Positions 45,738-54,529 of a stretch of DNA of 60,120 nucleotides are shown here, piece after piece. The position numbers and the translations under genes are program-made. The notes beneath the pieces are model-generated. The model did no database searches and was not told where the DNA came from. It saw nothing but the letters and a program-made list of their open reading frames with translations. This stretch comes from Streptomyces gilvus (GTDB taxonomy: Bacteria > Actinomycetota > Actinomycetes > Streptomycetales > Streptomycetaceae): positions 1 through 60,120 of the forward strand of contig NZ_JAKWBE010000040.1 in assembly GCF_022513565.1 (NCBI RefSeq), written 5' to 3'. Position 1 is the stretch's first letter. Each line of letters begins with the position of its first letter.

Positions 45738-46706
45738 ATGCGTGCACTCCTCGTGGTCAACCCAGCGGCAACCACCACAAGCGCACGCAGACGCGATGTG
45801 CTGATCCACGCGCTGGCGAGCGAGATGAAGCTGGAGGCGGTCACCACCGAGTACCGCGGCCACGCACGCGACCTGGCCCGGCAGGCCGCCGACAGCGACG
45901 ACATCGACCTCGTGGTGGCCCTCGGCGGCGACGGCACGGTCAACGAGGTCGTCAACGGTCTGTTGCACGCCGGCCCCAATCCGGACGGCCTGCCCCGGCT
46001 CGCCGTGGTCCCGGGCGGCTCCACCAACGTCTTCGCCCGCGCCCTGGGCCTGCCCAACGACGCCGTCGAGGCGACGGGCGCGGTGCTGGACGCACTGCAC
46101 CAGGGCAGCGAGCGCGCGGTCGGCATGGGCCTCGCCTCGGGGACGCCGGGGACCGAGGACGAGGCGGTGCCGGCGCGCTGGTTCACCTTCTGCGCGGGGC
46201 TCGGTTTCGACGCCGGTGTGGTCGGGCGGGTGGAGCAGCAGCGCGAACTGGGCAAGAAGTCCACACACGCCCTTTACCTGCGCCAGGTCGCCCGCCAGTT
46301 CCTGCAGGAACCCCACCGGCGGCACGGCACCATCACGCTGGAGCGCCCCGGCGAGGAACCGGTGACCGATCTGGTGATGTCCATAATCTGCAACACGTCG
46401 CCGTGGACGTATCTGGGCAATCGTCCGGTGTACGCGTCACCTAAGGCTTCGTTCGATACCGGGCTCGACGTACTCGGCGTCAGCCGCATGTCCACGGTCA
46501 CGGCTGCCCGTTATGCCACGCAGTTGCTCACTTCGTCCCCCGAGCGGGGACCCCACGGCAAGCACGTCGTGTCCCTGCACGACCTGGATGGGTTCACCTT
46601 GCATTCGAAGGCGCCCCTCCCCCTTCAGATGGACGGCGACCACCTCGGACTGCGCACGAGCGTGACGTTCACAGGCGTACGCCGTGCACTGCGTGTGATT
46701 GTGTGA
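45738..46706 (+). CDS. Diacylglycerol kinase / lipid kinase family protein
   Basis: The protein is 322 residues. It has the N-terminal NPAATTTSARR segment, the nucleotide-binding signature VVALGGDGTVNEVVNGLL (GGDGT, about residues 62-66), and PGGSTNVFARALGLP. These belong to the DagK/YegS/sphingosine kinase family that phosphorylates lipid hydroxyl groups with ATP at the membrane. The exact lipid (diacylglycerol or another) is not decided by sequence. ATG 45738 begins the family motif MRALLVVNPAA. Confidence 0.94.
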   Translation: MRALLVVNPAATTTSARRRDVLIHALASEMKLEAVTTEYRGHARDLARQAADSDDIDLVVALGGDGTVNEVVNGLLHAGPNPDGLPRLAVVPGGSTNVFARALGLPNDAVEATGAVLDALHQGSERAVGMGLASGTPGTEDEAVPARWFTFCAGLGFDAGVVGRVEQQRELGKKSTHALYLRQVARQFLQEPHRRHGTITLERPGEEPVTDLVMSIICNTSPWTYLGNRPVYASPKASFDTGLDVLGVSRMSTVTAARYATQLLTSSPERGPHGKHVVSLHDLDGFTLHSKAPLPLQMDGDHLGLRTSVTFTGVRRALRVIV

Positions 46707-47027
46707 GTAGAAGGGGCCAAAGTCCTTTCACTCGAACGTTTAGACCAGGGTCCACCCCATGGAAGTACGGCTGTGACCTAGTCGACACCGAGGAATCAAA
46801 AAAAACTTTCCGGAAGGGGTTGTATCCGCCGCTGAGGTTTGCGAGTCTCTACGTGGCGATCGGGACAGCCCCGCAAGACCGGCATCCACAGATCACCGGA
46901 ACCCCTCTTCAAACTCAGGACCACGCCGAGGAAGACTCGGCGGTCGGCCCTTCACTTGTTGAGGGATTCGTGAAAGCGTTCACATTCACAAGCAACCCGC
47001 ACGTAATACCAAGGAGAGGTAGCAGCC
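46707..47027 (+). promoter_or_regulatory. 321-bp leader/promoter region of wblE
   Basis: There is no gene in this stretch. It is less GC-rich than its surroundings, with an A8 run near 46800. A palindrome GTGAA-AGCG-TTCAC lies at 46970-46983, and a second TTCAC follows at 46985. AGGAGAGG (47012-47019) is the ribosome site 8 bases before wblE. The promoter itself is not pinned down. Confidence 0.5.
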
Positions 47028-47285
47028 ATGGACTGGCGTCACAACGCCGTTTGCCGCGAGGAAGACCCCGAGCTCTTCTTCCCCATCGGCAACACCGGTC
47101 CTGCGCTGCTGCAGATCGAGGAAGCCAAGGCCGTCTGCCGTCGCTGCCCCGTCATGGATCAGTGTCTGCAGTGGGCGCTCGAGTCCGGTCAGGACTCCGG
47201 CGTCTGGGGTGGTCTCAGCGAGGACGAGCGCCGTGCCATGAAGCGCCGCGCCGCCCGCAACCGGGCCCGTCAGGCCTCCGCCTGA
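47028..47285 (+). CDS. wblE: WhiB-family iron-sulfur transcription factor WblE
   Basis: The protein is 85 residues. The four Cys cluster ligands are in NAVCREED, AKAVCRRCPVMDQCLQWAL, followed by the GVWGGLSEDERR turn and a basic KRRAARNRARQ tail used for DNA contact. WhiB proteins bind an iron-sulfur cluster and sigma factor region 4 to control transcription. The sequence is nearly the actinobacterial WblE/WhiB1 type, essential or growth-linked in relatives. It ends in a strong intrinsic terminator with a T-tract. It has a long upstream region. Confidence 0.96.
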   Translation: MDWRHNAVCREEDPELFFPIGNTGPALLQIEEAKAVCRRCPVMDQCLQWALESGQDSGVWGGLSEDERRAMKRRAARNRARQASA

Positions 47286-47423
47286 CAACACCCGCCCCGC
47301 AAACAGCCTGAGCTTGGCGGCGCGCACAGCGAGTGCGCTTCTCCCGCCCCCGAGCCGCAGCGCGCAGTACCTCCGGTGCGCCTAGCAATAGAGCAGCAAC
47401 GAGAGAACAGCAACGAGCGACTG

Positions 47424-47452
47424 GCCCTGGATCCCCGGATCCGGGGCTTTTT
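47424..47452 (+). terminator. Intrinsic terminator with T-tract after wblE
   Basis: GCCCTGGATC (47424-47433), loop CCCG, GATCCGGGGC (47438-47447), then TTTTT; ten pairs with one G-T wobble. It is one of the few canonical rho-independent terminators in the window, 139 bases after the wblE stop. Confidence 0.92.
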
Positions 47453-47478
47453 GCTGTGCTCGCCGCCCACCCCCACGC

Positions 47479-48945
47479 CTACTTGTGCGCCCGCACCGGT
47501 ACGTCGAAGATCACCCGGGTCCCCCGCTCCGGCGCCGGCACCATGTCGAACGTACCGCCCAACTCGCCCTCCACCAGGGTCCGTACGATCTGCAGGCCCA
47601 GGTTGCCGGCGGTGTGCGGGTCGAAGCCCTCGGGCAGGCCCACGCCGTCGTCCTGGACGGTGACCAGGAGGCGGGCCTCCTTGGTGGTGCCGCCACGGAC
47701 GGCGGAGACCTCGACCGTGCCGGTCTCGCCCTCGCGGAAGCCGTGTTCGAGGGCGTTCTGCAGGACTTCGGTGAGAACCATCGACAGCGGGGTGGCGACC
47801 TCGGCGTCCAGGATGCCGAAGCGGCCGCTGCGCCGGCCGGTGACCTTGCCCGGCGAGATCTCGGCGACCATCGCGAGCACCCGGTCGGCGATCTCGTCGA
47901 ACTCCACGCGCTCGTCCAGGTTCTGGGAGAGCGTCTCGTGCACGATCGCGATCGAGCCGACCCGGCGCACCGCCTCCTCCAGGGCCTCCCGGCCGCGGTC
48001 GGACTCGATACGGCGGGCCTGCAGGCGCAACAGGGCCGCCACCGTCTGGAGGTTGTTCTTCACCCGGTGGTGGATCTCCCGGATGGTGGCGTCCTTGGTG
48101 ATCAACTCGCGCTCGCGGCGGCGCAGTTCGGTGACGTCCCGGAGCAGGACCAGCGAACCGATGCGGGTGCCCTTGGGCTTGAGCGGGATCGCGCGGAACT
48201 GGATGACCCCGTCGTGGGCCTCGATCTCGAACTCGCGGGGCGCCCAGCCGCTGGCCACCTTGGCGAGCGCCTCGTCCACCGGGCCGCGGGTGGGGGCGAG
48301 TTCGGCGGTGGTCCGGCCGAGGTGCTGGCCGACGAGGTCGGAGGCGAGGCCCATGCGGTGGTAGGCGGACAGGGCGTTCGGGGAGGCGTACTGGACGATG
48401 CCGTCCGCGTCGAGACGGATCAGGCCGTCGCCCACGCGCGGGGCGGCGTCCATGTCCATCTGCTGGTTCGCGAAGGGGAAGGCGCCGGCCGCGATCATCT
48501 GCGCGAGGTCCGAGGCGCTCTGCAGATAGGTCAGTTCGAGCCGGCTCGGGGTGCGCACGGTGAGCAGGTTGGTGTTGCGCGCGATGACACCGAGGACGCG
48601 GCCCTCCCGGCGCACCGGGATCGACTCGACCCGGACCGGAACCTCCTCACGCCACTCGGGGTCGCCCTCGCGCACGATCCGGCCCTCGTCGAGCGCCGCG
48701 TCCAGCATGGGGCGGCGGCCGCGCGGGACGAGGTGTCCGACCATGTCGTCCTGGTAGGAGGTGGGGCCGGTGTTGGGGCGCATCTGGGCGACGGAGACGT
48801 ACCGGGTGCCGTCGCTGGTGGGCACCCACAGGACGAGGTCGGCGAAGGAGAGGTCGGAGAGCAGCTGCCACTCCGAGACCAGCAGGTGGAGCCACTCGAG
48901 GTCGGAGTCGTCGAGGGCGGTGTGCTGGCGGACCAGTTCGTTCAT
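47479..48945 (-). CDS. PdtaS-like sensor histidine kinase (HisKA_2 family, GAF-PAS)
   Basis: The protein is 488 residues. It has an N-terminal GAF-like domain (about 10-150; LVLWVPTSDGTRYVSVAQM), a PAS domain (about 165-285; GLIRLDADGIVQYASPNALSAYHRMG), the H-box IREIHHRVKNNLQTVAALLRLQARR typical of HisKA_2, and an ATPase domain with LTEVLQNALEHGF (N-box) and DDGVGLPEG (G1). There is no membrane helix, so it senses a cytoplasmic signal. In relatives it phosphorylates an ANTAR RNA-binding regulator (PdtaR). ATG 48945; no strong ribosome site. A DasR-type site lies about 250 bases upstream. Confidence 0.95.
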   Translation of the reverse strand: MNELVRQHTALDDSDLEWLHLLVSEWQLLSDLSFADLVLWVPTSDGTRYVSVAQMRPNTGPTSYQDDMVGHLVPRGRRPMLDAALDEGRIVREGDPEWREEVPVRVESIPVRREGRVLGVIARNTNLLTVRTPSRLELTYLQSASDLAQMIAAGAFPFANQQMDMDAAPRVGDGLIRLDADGIVQYASPNALSAYHRMGLASDLVGQHLGRTTAELAPTRGPVDEALAKVASGWAPREFEIEAHDGVIQFRAIPLKPKGTRIGSLVLLRDVTELRRRERELITKDATIREIHHRVKNNLQTVAALLRLQARRIESDRGREALEEAVRRVGSIAIVHETLSQNLDERVEFDEIADRVLAMVAEISPGKVTGRRSGRFGILDAEVATPLSMVLTEVLQNALEHGFREGETGTVEVSAVRGGTTKEARLLVTVQDDGVGLPEGFDPHTAGNLGLQIVRTLVEGELGGTFDMVPAPERGTRVIFDVPVRAHK

Positions 48946-49190
48946 GGAGGGCACGGGTGCGAGCGTACCTGGCGGTATGTGGGTGGCCGAAAAGCGGCTC
49001 GAAGACACCCGCGGGCCGCGGCGCCTGGGAGGGACCCTCAACCCTCCCGGCACCGCAGCCCGGAGCAGTATCGGCCGCGGGGTGTGCGGTCCCGGTCGGC
49101 CGAAGGTCGAGGAGCCGGGGCAGTCAGGGCAGAGAGCTCCGGTTCCTCGGTCCGTCCTCCTGTGCGGGGAGGGCGGAAGTTCGCTTCAAT

Positions 49191-49206
49191 TGTGGACTAG
49201 ACCACT
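49191..49206. promoter_or_regulatory. DasR-type site (dre) upstream of the histidine kinase
   Basis: TGTGGACTAGACCACT matches dre (consensus close to ACTGGTCTAGACCAGT) with 14-bp near-symmetry GTGG-ACTAGA-CCAC. It lies about 246 bases upstream of the kinase start in the 366-bp gap 48946-49311. Otherwise I see nothing in that gap that I can name. Confidence 0.75.
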
Positions 49207-49311
49207 GTGCGTGTCCATGCGTTGGAGCCTGTTGGTTGTTGTTAATTTCCCCACCGGCTCGACGGCTACTGGGACGCCCTGGTGTCCATCACGCAGCCTA
49301 CCCGTGTGGGT

Positions 49312-49944
49312 TCATGTGCGGGGCCAGATGGACATGGCAATTTCGGCGAGGGCTTCCAGCTGTTCCCGGCTCGCCCCGTCCCGGGCCTGCTGCGACATGC
49401 CCTGGATCATCGCGCCGGTGTACCGGGCCAGGGCGGGCACGTCGGTGGTGGGAGGTAACTCGCCCGCGGCGACGCCGGCCCGGACACGGCTCTCGAACGC
49501 GGCGATGTCGGCGTTGCGCCGCGCGCGCAGGGACTCCTCGACCTCGCGGGCGGTGCAGTTGGTGGCCGCGTGGAGGACGAGGCAGCCGCGCGGGCGGCCC
49601 GGCGCCGTGTACTCGGCGGCGGCCTCGCGCAGCACCCGCTCGACGGCCGCCCGGGCGGTGGGCTCCTCGGCGAGGGCGCGGTCGGTGAAGGCGCCGTAGC
49701 GGGCCCGGTAGACGGTCACGACCTCGTCGAACAGCGCGCGTTTGTCGCCGAAGGCGGCGTACAGGCTCGGGGCGCCGATGCCCATGACGCGGGTGAGGTC
49801 GGCGACGGAGGTGGCCTCGTAGCCGTGTTCCCAGAAGGCCAGGACGGCCTTGTCCAGGGCGGCGTCGCGGTCGAAGGAACGGGGGCGGCCGCGGGGCCTC
49901 GACACCGGTCTGGCCCGGGTGCTCGTCTCGTCGCCGCCCACCAT
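49312..49944 (-). CDS. TetR/AcrR-family transcriptional regulator
   Basis: The protein is 210 residues. The N-terminal helix-turn-helix is at about residues 25-70 (AFWEHGYEATSVADLTRVMGIGAPSLYAAFGDKRALFDEVV). The C-terminal ligand and dimer domain contains PRGCLVLHAATNC, the pattern of the YxaF/TetR_C_16-like group that often controls a neighbouring oxidoreductase or efflux gene. Its target is not visible; it may regulate itself. ATG 49944. It ends 100 bases before the dre site of the kinase region. Confidence 0.92.
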   Translation of the reverse strand: MVGGDETSTRARPVSRPRGRPRSFDRDAALDKAVLAFWEHGYEATSVADLTRVMGIGAPSLYAAFGDKRALFDEVVTVYRARYGAFTDRALAEEPTARAAVERVLREAAAEYTAPGRPRGCLVLHAATNCTAREVEESLRARRNADIAAFESRVRAGVAAGELPPTTDVPALARYTGAMIQGMSQQARDGASREQLEALAEIAMSIWPRT

Positions 49945-49978
49945 GGGCGGAACTGTATAGCGGGCGCCGCCGAAAGGA

Positions 49979-51049
49979 TCAGTGGGTCTCCGTGACTTTC
50001 GCCAGGGCGCGGGGGGCGTCCGGGTCCTGGCCGCGGGCGATGGTGACCTCGTAGGCGAGGAGCTGGAGCGGGATGATCTCCAGGATCGGCTGGACCTCCT
50101 CGGCGACGCCCTCGGTGGGCAGCACCAGACCGGCCGAGGCCCGCTCGACCTGCTCCCGGGGGCCGACGACGAACAGGTCGGCGCCGCGGCCGCGCAGCCG
50201 GTCCAGGACCGGCTGGAGGGCCTCGCCGCCCTTGCCGTCGGTGACCACCGCGATGACCGGGGAGACGTTGTCGACCATGGCGAGCGGGCCGTGCAGCAGG
50301 TCGGCGCCGGAGTAGGAGAGAGCGGGGATGTAGCTGGTCTCCATCAGCTTGAGCGCGGCCTCCTTGGCGGTGGGATAGCCGTAGCCGCGGGAGGTGATGA
50401 CCATGCGCTCGGCGAAGCGGTAGCGGGCGGCGAGGGCGCGGACCTCGTCCTGCCGGGCCAGCAGCTGCTCGGCGAGGTCCGGGAGCAGCTTCGCGGCGCC
50501 GCCGTCGCCGCCGCGCAGTCCCTCGACGAAGAGGTAGAGGGCGAGCAGGGAGGCGGTGTACGTCTTGGTCGCCGGGAGCGCCTTCTCCGGTCCGGCCATG
50601 ATGTCGACGTGGTACTCGGAGACGCCGGCCAGCGGTGAACCGGGGTTGTTGGTGACGGCGAGGGTGATCGCGCCGGCCTCGCGGGCCGCCCGGGTCGAGG
50701 CCACCAGGTCCGGGGAACCGCCGGACTGGCTGACGGTGATCACCAGGACGTCCGTGAGGTCGGGGCGGGCGCCGTACGCCGTGGTGGTGGACATCGAGGT
50801 CAGTCCGCAGGGCAGGCCGAGGCGGATCTCCAGCAGGTACTTGGCGTACAGGGCGGCGTTGTCGGAGGTGCCGCGCGCGGTCAGCAGGACGAAGCGGGGC
50901 CTGCGGGCGGCGATCTCCTGGGCCACCTGCCGGATCGCCGGGGCGCCCTCGTCCAGGATCCGGCGCAGTACGGCGGGCTGCTCGGCCATCTCACGGGCCA
51001 TGATCCGGCCCGGGACGTCGGTCTGCGGCTCCGGTGGCGTGGCGGTCAT
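49979..51049 (-). CDS. SIS-domain sugar-phosphate protein (GlmS-isomerase-like / AgaS-like)
   Basis: The protein is 356 residues with two SIS domains: RFVLLTARGTSDNAALYAKY and VITVSQSGGSPDLVASTRAAREAGA (first), MVITSRGYGYPTAKEAALKLMET and PVIAVVTDGKGGEAL (second). It resembles the isomerase half of glucosamine-6-phosphate synthase without the amidotransferase domain, like sugar isomerases that deaminate amino-sugar phosphates. ATG 51049 has CAGGAGGA 6-8 bases upstream. It is divergent from nagB across a 200-bp region carrying a dre site, so both are probably under DasR. Confidence 0.92.
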   Translation of the reverse strand: MTATPPEPQTDVPGRIMAREMAEQPAVLRRILDEGAPAIRQVAQEIAARRPRFVLLTARGTSDNAALYAKYLLEIRLGLPCGLTSMSTTTAYGARPDLTDVLVITVSQSGGSPDLVASTRAAREAGAITLAVTNNPGSPLAGVSEYHVDIMAGPEKALPATKTYTASLLALYLFVEGLRGGDGGAAKLLPDLAEQLLARQDEVRALAARYRFAERMVITSRGYGYPTAKEAALKLMETSYIPALSYSGADLLHGPLAMVDNVSPVIAVVTDGKGGEALQPVLDRLRGRGADLFVVGPREQVERASAGLVLPTEGVAEEVQPILEIIPLQLLAYEVTIARGQDPDAPRALAKVTETH

Positions 51050-51208
51050 GGTGGTTCCTCCTGGATCGGGCTGCGCTGCGGTACCCATTGCACTCCCCCG
51101 GCCCCCATGGTGCCCGTCCGGCGCGTGAACGGCTCCTGAGCGGGCGGTTTCAGCGCCTGGACACACCTGGGCCGCGGGATCCCGCTCTGTTAGATTGGCC
51201 CCGCACAG

Positions 51209-51224
51209 ATTGGTCTAAACCACT
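51209..51224 (+). promoter_or_regulatory. DasR-type site (dre) before nagB
   Basis: ATTGGTCTAAACCACT fits the dre consensus with one A for G at the centre. It lies 26 bases before the nagB GTG and may also serve the divergent SIS-domain gene. Confidence 0.88.
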
Positions 51225-51249
51225 AGTTCTTCAGAACGGCGGGCCCAGC

Positions 51250-52035
51250 GTGGAAGTTGTCATCGTTCCGGACGCCAGGTCGGGCGGCGAGCTCGTCGCC
51301 GAGGCCATGGCACGGCTGTTGCGGCGCAAGCCGGACGCGCTGCTCGGCGTGGCCACGGGGTCGACTCCGCTGCCCGTGTACGAGGCGCTGGCGGCCCTGG
51401 TGCGCGCCGGTTCCGTGGACGTCTCACGGGCGCGGATAGCGCAGCTCGACGAGTACGTGGGCCTGCCGGCCGAGCACCCCGAGTCGTACCGCTCCGTGCT
51501 CCGGCGCGAGGTGCTTCAGCCGCTCGGCATCGGGATGGAGGCGTTCCTGGGGCCCGACGGGACGGCCGAGGACGTGCAGGGCGCGTGCGCGGCGTACGAC
51601 GCGGCGCTGGCGGGCGCCGGGGGCGTGGACCTGCAGTTGCTCGGGATCGGGACGGACGGGCACATCGGCTTCAACGAGCCGTGCTCCTCGCTGGCCTCCC
51701 GGACGCGGATCAAGACGCTGACCGAGCAGACGCGGGTGGACAACGCGCGGTTCTTCGACGGGGACGTCGAGGCGGTGCCGCACCATGTGATCACGCAGGG
51801 GATCGGGACGATTCTCGAGGCCCGGCACGTGGTGCTGCTCGCGACGGGGGAAGGGAAGGCGGAGGCGGTGGCCGCGACGGTCGAGGGGCCGCTTGCCTCT
51901 GTGTGTCCGGCGTCGGCGTTGCAACTGCATGCGCATGCGACGGTGGTTGTGGACGAGGCTGCGGCGTCGAAGCTCAAGCTGGCTGACTACTTCCGGCACA
52001 CTTATGCGAACAAGCCGGATTGGCAGGGGATTTAG
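51250..52035 (+). CDS. nagB: Glucosamine-6-phosphate deaminase
   Basis: The protein is 261 residues, the usual length. It converts glucosamine-6-phosphate to fructose-6-phosphate and ammonia. Signature parts are VATGSTPLPVYEAL near residue 38, AQLDEYVGL (catalytic Asp region), LLGIGTDGHIGFNEP (the GxDGHIGFNE active-site loop), and the C-terminal HAHATVVVDEAAASKLKLADYF. GTG 51250 lies downstream of a dre site. Its product links aminosugar uptake by the Das transporter to glycolysis. A strong terminator follows. Confidence 0.97.
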   Translation: MEVVIVPDARSGGELVAEAMARLLRRKPDALLGVATGSTPLPVYEALAALVRAGSVDVSRARIAQLDEYVGLPAEHPESYRSVLRREVLQPLGIGMEAFLGPDGTAEDVQGACAAYDAALAGAGGVDLQLLGIGTDGHIGFNEPCSSLASRTRIKTLTEQTRVDNARFFDGDVEAVPHHVITQGIGTILEARHVVLLATGEGKAEAVAATVEGPLASVCPASALQLHAHATVVVDEAAASKLKLADYFRHTYANKPDWQGI

Positions 52036-52055
52036 CGGTTTGGTGCGGGGTGCGG

Positions 52056-52128
52056 GTCGGTGGGGGCTGGTCGCGCTCGCGCGGCGGAGCCGCATATCGG
52101 ACACAGCCCCGCGCCCCTGAGGGGGCGC
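52056..52128. repeat. Interspersed intergenic repeat, copy 1
   Basis: GCGCTCGCGCGGCGGAGCCGCATATCGGACACAGCCCCGCGCCCC and flanks; it is the reverse complement (with changes) of 60011-60095. It ends in a GCGCCCC-TGA-GGGGGCGC hairpin. I recognise the unit as a common Streptomyces intergenic repeat. Confidence 0.8.
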
Positions 52129-52165
52129 GTCAGGCGCCGGTCCCTCTGAGGGACCGGCGCCTGAC
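52129..52165. terminator. Bidirectional hairpin terminator between nagB and dasD
   Basis: A perfect 17-bp stem (52129-52145 with 52149-52165) and a 3-base loop lie between convergent genes, 94 bases after nagB and 23 bases beyond the dasD stop. Confidence 0.93.
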
Positions 52166-52187
52166 GTCTTGACGAGCAAACTACCGG

Positions 52188-53675
52188 CTACTCCCCCGCG
52201 ATGATCTCCGCCGCCGCTCGGCCGCAGACGCGGGCCGCTCCGTGGGTGGCGATGTGGAGGGTGCCTCGGGGTGGGGCCTGGGGGAGGCCCATCTCGACCA
52301 CGATGGTGTCGGGGCGGGTGCGCAGGACCGTGTCCAGGGCCCTGCCCATCCAGGGGTGACGGTGTTCGTCGCGGACCACCGCCACGATCCGGCGACGGCC
52401 GGCCGCGGCCAGGGTCGCCAGGCCGGCGTCCTCTCCGGCGAACGTGCCGGTCTCCGTGCCCGGGAGCAGCCGGGAGAGTTCCGCGGCCACGCCCCAGGGG
52501 GTCTCGGCGCCCACGGCGATGTTCGCGACCGGGCTGAGGGCGGCGACGTAGGGCGGTTCGGTGAGGGGCGTGAAGGGCTGGGCGGACGTCAGCCGCAGGG
52601 CGCGGCGGGCCGCGCGCAGGCCCACCTCCTCGTCGGCCGGCGTCCTGGTGTCGGCGGCGCCCGCGGCGGCCGTCCAGCGGGCCAGCGTCCGTACGCGTTC
52701 CGCCGCGTCCGCGAGGCGGGCCTCGGCGAGTTCGCCGGAGCGGACCGCCGTGACCAGGGCGTCGCGCAGCCTTCGTACCGTCTCGTCGTCGGCGAGGCCG
52801 CCGCCCACGCAGATCGCGTCGGCTCCGGCGGCGATCGCGAGGACGCTGCCGCGTTCGATGCCGTACGTGGCCGCGATCGCCTGCATCTCCATGCCGTCGG
52901 TGACGATCAGGCCGTCGTAGCCGAGTTCGCCGCGCAGCAGCCGGGTCAGGACCGGGTGGGACAGGGTCGCGGGGCGGGCCGGGTCGAGGGCCGGGACCAG
53001 GATGTGGGCGCTCATGACGGCGCGGGTGCCGGCGGCGAGGGCCGCGCGGAACGGGGCGAGTTCGCGGGCGGAGAGCACCTCGGCGGGGACGTCGATGCGG
53101 GGAAGCGCGTGGTGGGAGTCGACGGCCGTGTCCCCGTGGCCCGGGAAGTGCTTGGTGCAGGCGGCGACCCCGGCGGACTGCAGGCCGGTGACATAGGCCG
53201 CCGTGTGCCGGGCCACCAACTCGGTGTCGGCGCCGAAGGAGCGCACGCCGATGACCGGGTTCGCGGGGTTGGAGTTGACGTCGGCGGAGGGGGCCCAGTT
53301 GAGGTTCACCCCGCAGGCGGCGAGGCGGCGGCCCAACTCGGCGGCGACCTGCCGGGTCAGTTCCACGTCGTCGACCGCGCCCAGCGCGTTGTTGCCGGGG
53401 AAGGAGGAGCCGGTGCGCACCTCCAGGCGGGTGACGTCACCGCCCTCCTCGTCGACGGCGACGAGCACGTCGTCCCGCTCGGCGCGCAACTGCGCGGTCA
53501 GGGCCGCCAGTTGTTCGGGGGAGGCGATGTTGCGGCCGAAGAGGCCGACGGAGGCGAGGCCCTCCCCGAGGCGGCGCAGCAGCCAGTCGGGGGCGGTGGT
53601 GCCGGTGAAGCCCGGTTGCAGGACCGTGAGGGCGTCGCGGGTCAGGGTGTCGGAGCCGCTGGCGATTGTCGTCAT
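52188..53675 (-). CDS. dasD: Family GH3 beta-N-acetylglucosaminidase
   Basis: The protein is 495 residues. The GH3 signature KHFPGHGDTAVDSHHALP (with the His/Asp pair used by NagZ-type enzymes), VIGVRSFGAD and LIVTDGMEMQAI (nucleophile Asp) are all present. There is no signal peptide, so it likely splits imported chitobiose to N-acetylglucosamine in the cytoplasm. ATG 53675, 8 bases after the dasC stop, makes it the fourth gene of the das cluster. The C-terminal 160 residues form the small accessory domain. Confidence 0.93.
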   Translation of the reverse strand: MTTIASGSDTLTRDALTVLQPGFTGTTAPDWLLRRLGEGLASVGLFGRNIASPEQLAALTAQLRAERDDVLVAVDEEGGDVTRLEVRTGSSFPGNNALGAVDDVELTRQVAAELGRRLAACGVNLNWAPSADVNSNPANPVIGVRSFGADTELVARHTAAYVTGLQSAGVAACTKHFPGHGDTAVDSHHALPRIDVPAEVLSARELAPFRAALAAGTRAVMSAHILVPALDPARPATLSHPVLTRLLRGELGYDGLIVTDGMEMQAIAATYGIERGSVLAIAAGADAICVGGGLADDETVRRLRDALVTAVRSGELAEARLADAAERVRTLARWTAAAGAADTRTPADEEVGLRAARRALRLTSAQPFTPLTEPPYVAALSPVANIAVGAETPWGVAAELSRLLPGTETGTFAGEDAGLATLAAAGRRRIVAVVRDEHRHPWMGRALDTVLRTRPDTIVVEMGLPQAPPRGTLHIATHGAARVCGRAAAEIIAGE

Positions 53676-53683
53676 CGGGGGCG

Positions 53684-54529
53684 TTATCCCTTCACGGCGC
53701 CCGCGGTCAGGCCCGCGGCCATCTTGCGCTGGACGAGGAGGAAGAGGGCGACGATCGGCACGGCCATCATGGTGGCGCCGGCCATCATCGGGGCGTACTC
53801 GGTGCCGTGTTTGGTGGTGAAGTTGCCGAGCCAGACGGTCGCGGTCTGGTGCTGCTGGCTGAGCAGCATGAGGGCGTAGATGTACTCGTTCCAGGCCTGG
53901 ATGAAGGCGTAGACCGAGGTGGCGACCATGCCGGGGGCCAGCAGCGGGAAGACCACGCGGATGAAGGCGCCGGTGCGGGAGCAGCCGTCGACCATCGCCG
54001 CCTCCTCCAGTTCCCGGGGGATGTTGACGATGAAGCCGCGCAGCGTCCACACCGTGAAGGGGAGGATGAAGGTCAGGTACGTGATGATCAGGCCCGAGAG
54101 CTTGTCGTACTGCTCCAGGTCGTTGAGGAGCAGGAAGACCGGGATGATCATGGCCACCAGCGGGACCATCTGGACGGCGAGGATGCCGACGATGACCACC
54201 TTGCGGCCGCGGAAGGCGAACCGGGAGATGGCGAGCGCCGCCAGCAGGCCGACGACCATGCCGATCACCACGACGGACAGGGAGACGATCAGGCTGCGGC
54301 CGACCGGGCCCCAGAAGTCCGCGATGGCCAGCGCCCGGCGGAAGTTGGCCAGGGTGAAGCCGGTCGGGAACAGGCTCGGGTCGGGGTCGATGGTGTCCTT
54401 GGCCGGTTTGATGGCCGTGTTGAGCATCCAGTAGACGGGGAAGCCGGCGGTCAGGAAGACGAGGAGACCGAGGAGGTTCCAGCCGAGCTTGGACTTCCGG
54501 GGACGCCCCCCAGTGGAGATCGCGCTCAT
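53684..54529 (-). CDS. dasC: ABC sugar permease DasC
   Basis: The protein is 281 residues with six membrane helices and the carbohydrate-importer EAA loop (LEEAAMVDGCSRTGAFIRVVFPLLAPG) at about residues 190-215. It is one of two permease subunits that import chitobiose; the ATPase (MsiK) is encoded elsewhere. The start ATG overlaps the dasB stop by ATGA, indicating coupling. Confidence 0.95.
   Translation of the reverse strand: MSAISTGGRPRKSKLGWNLLGLLVFLTAGFPVYWMLNTAIKPAKDTIDPDPSLFPTGFTLANFRRALAIADFWGPVGRSLIVSLSVVVIGMVVGLLAALAISRFAFRGRKVVIVGILAVQMVPLVAMIIPVFLLLNDLEQYDKLSGLIITYLTFILPFTVWTLRGFIVNIPRELEEAAMVDGCSRTGAFIRVVFPLLAPGMVATSVYAFIQAWNEYIYALMLLSQQHQTATVWLGNFTTKHGTEYAPMMAGATMMAVPIVALFLLVQRKMAAGLTAGAVKG

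Noticed and set aside
46737..46752. dre-like sequence TTTAGACCAGGGT before wblE
   Set aside because: Only the right half matches; no left half.
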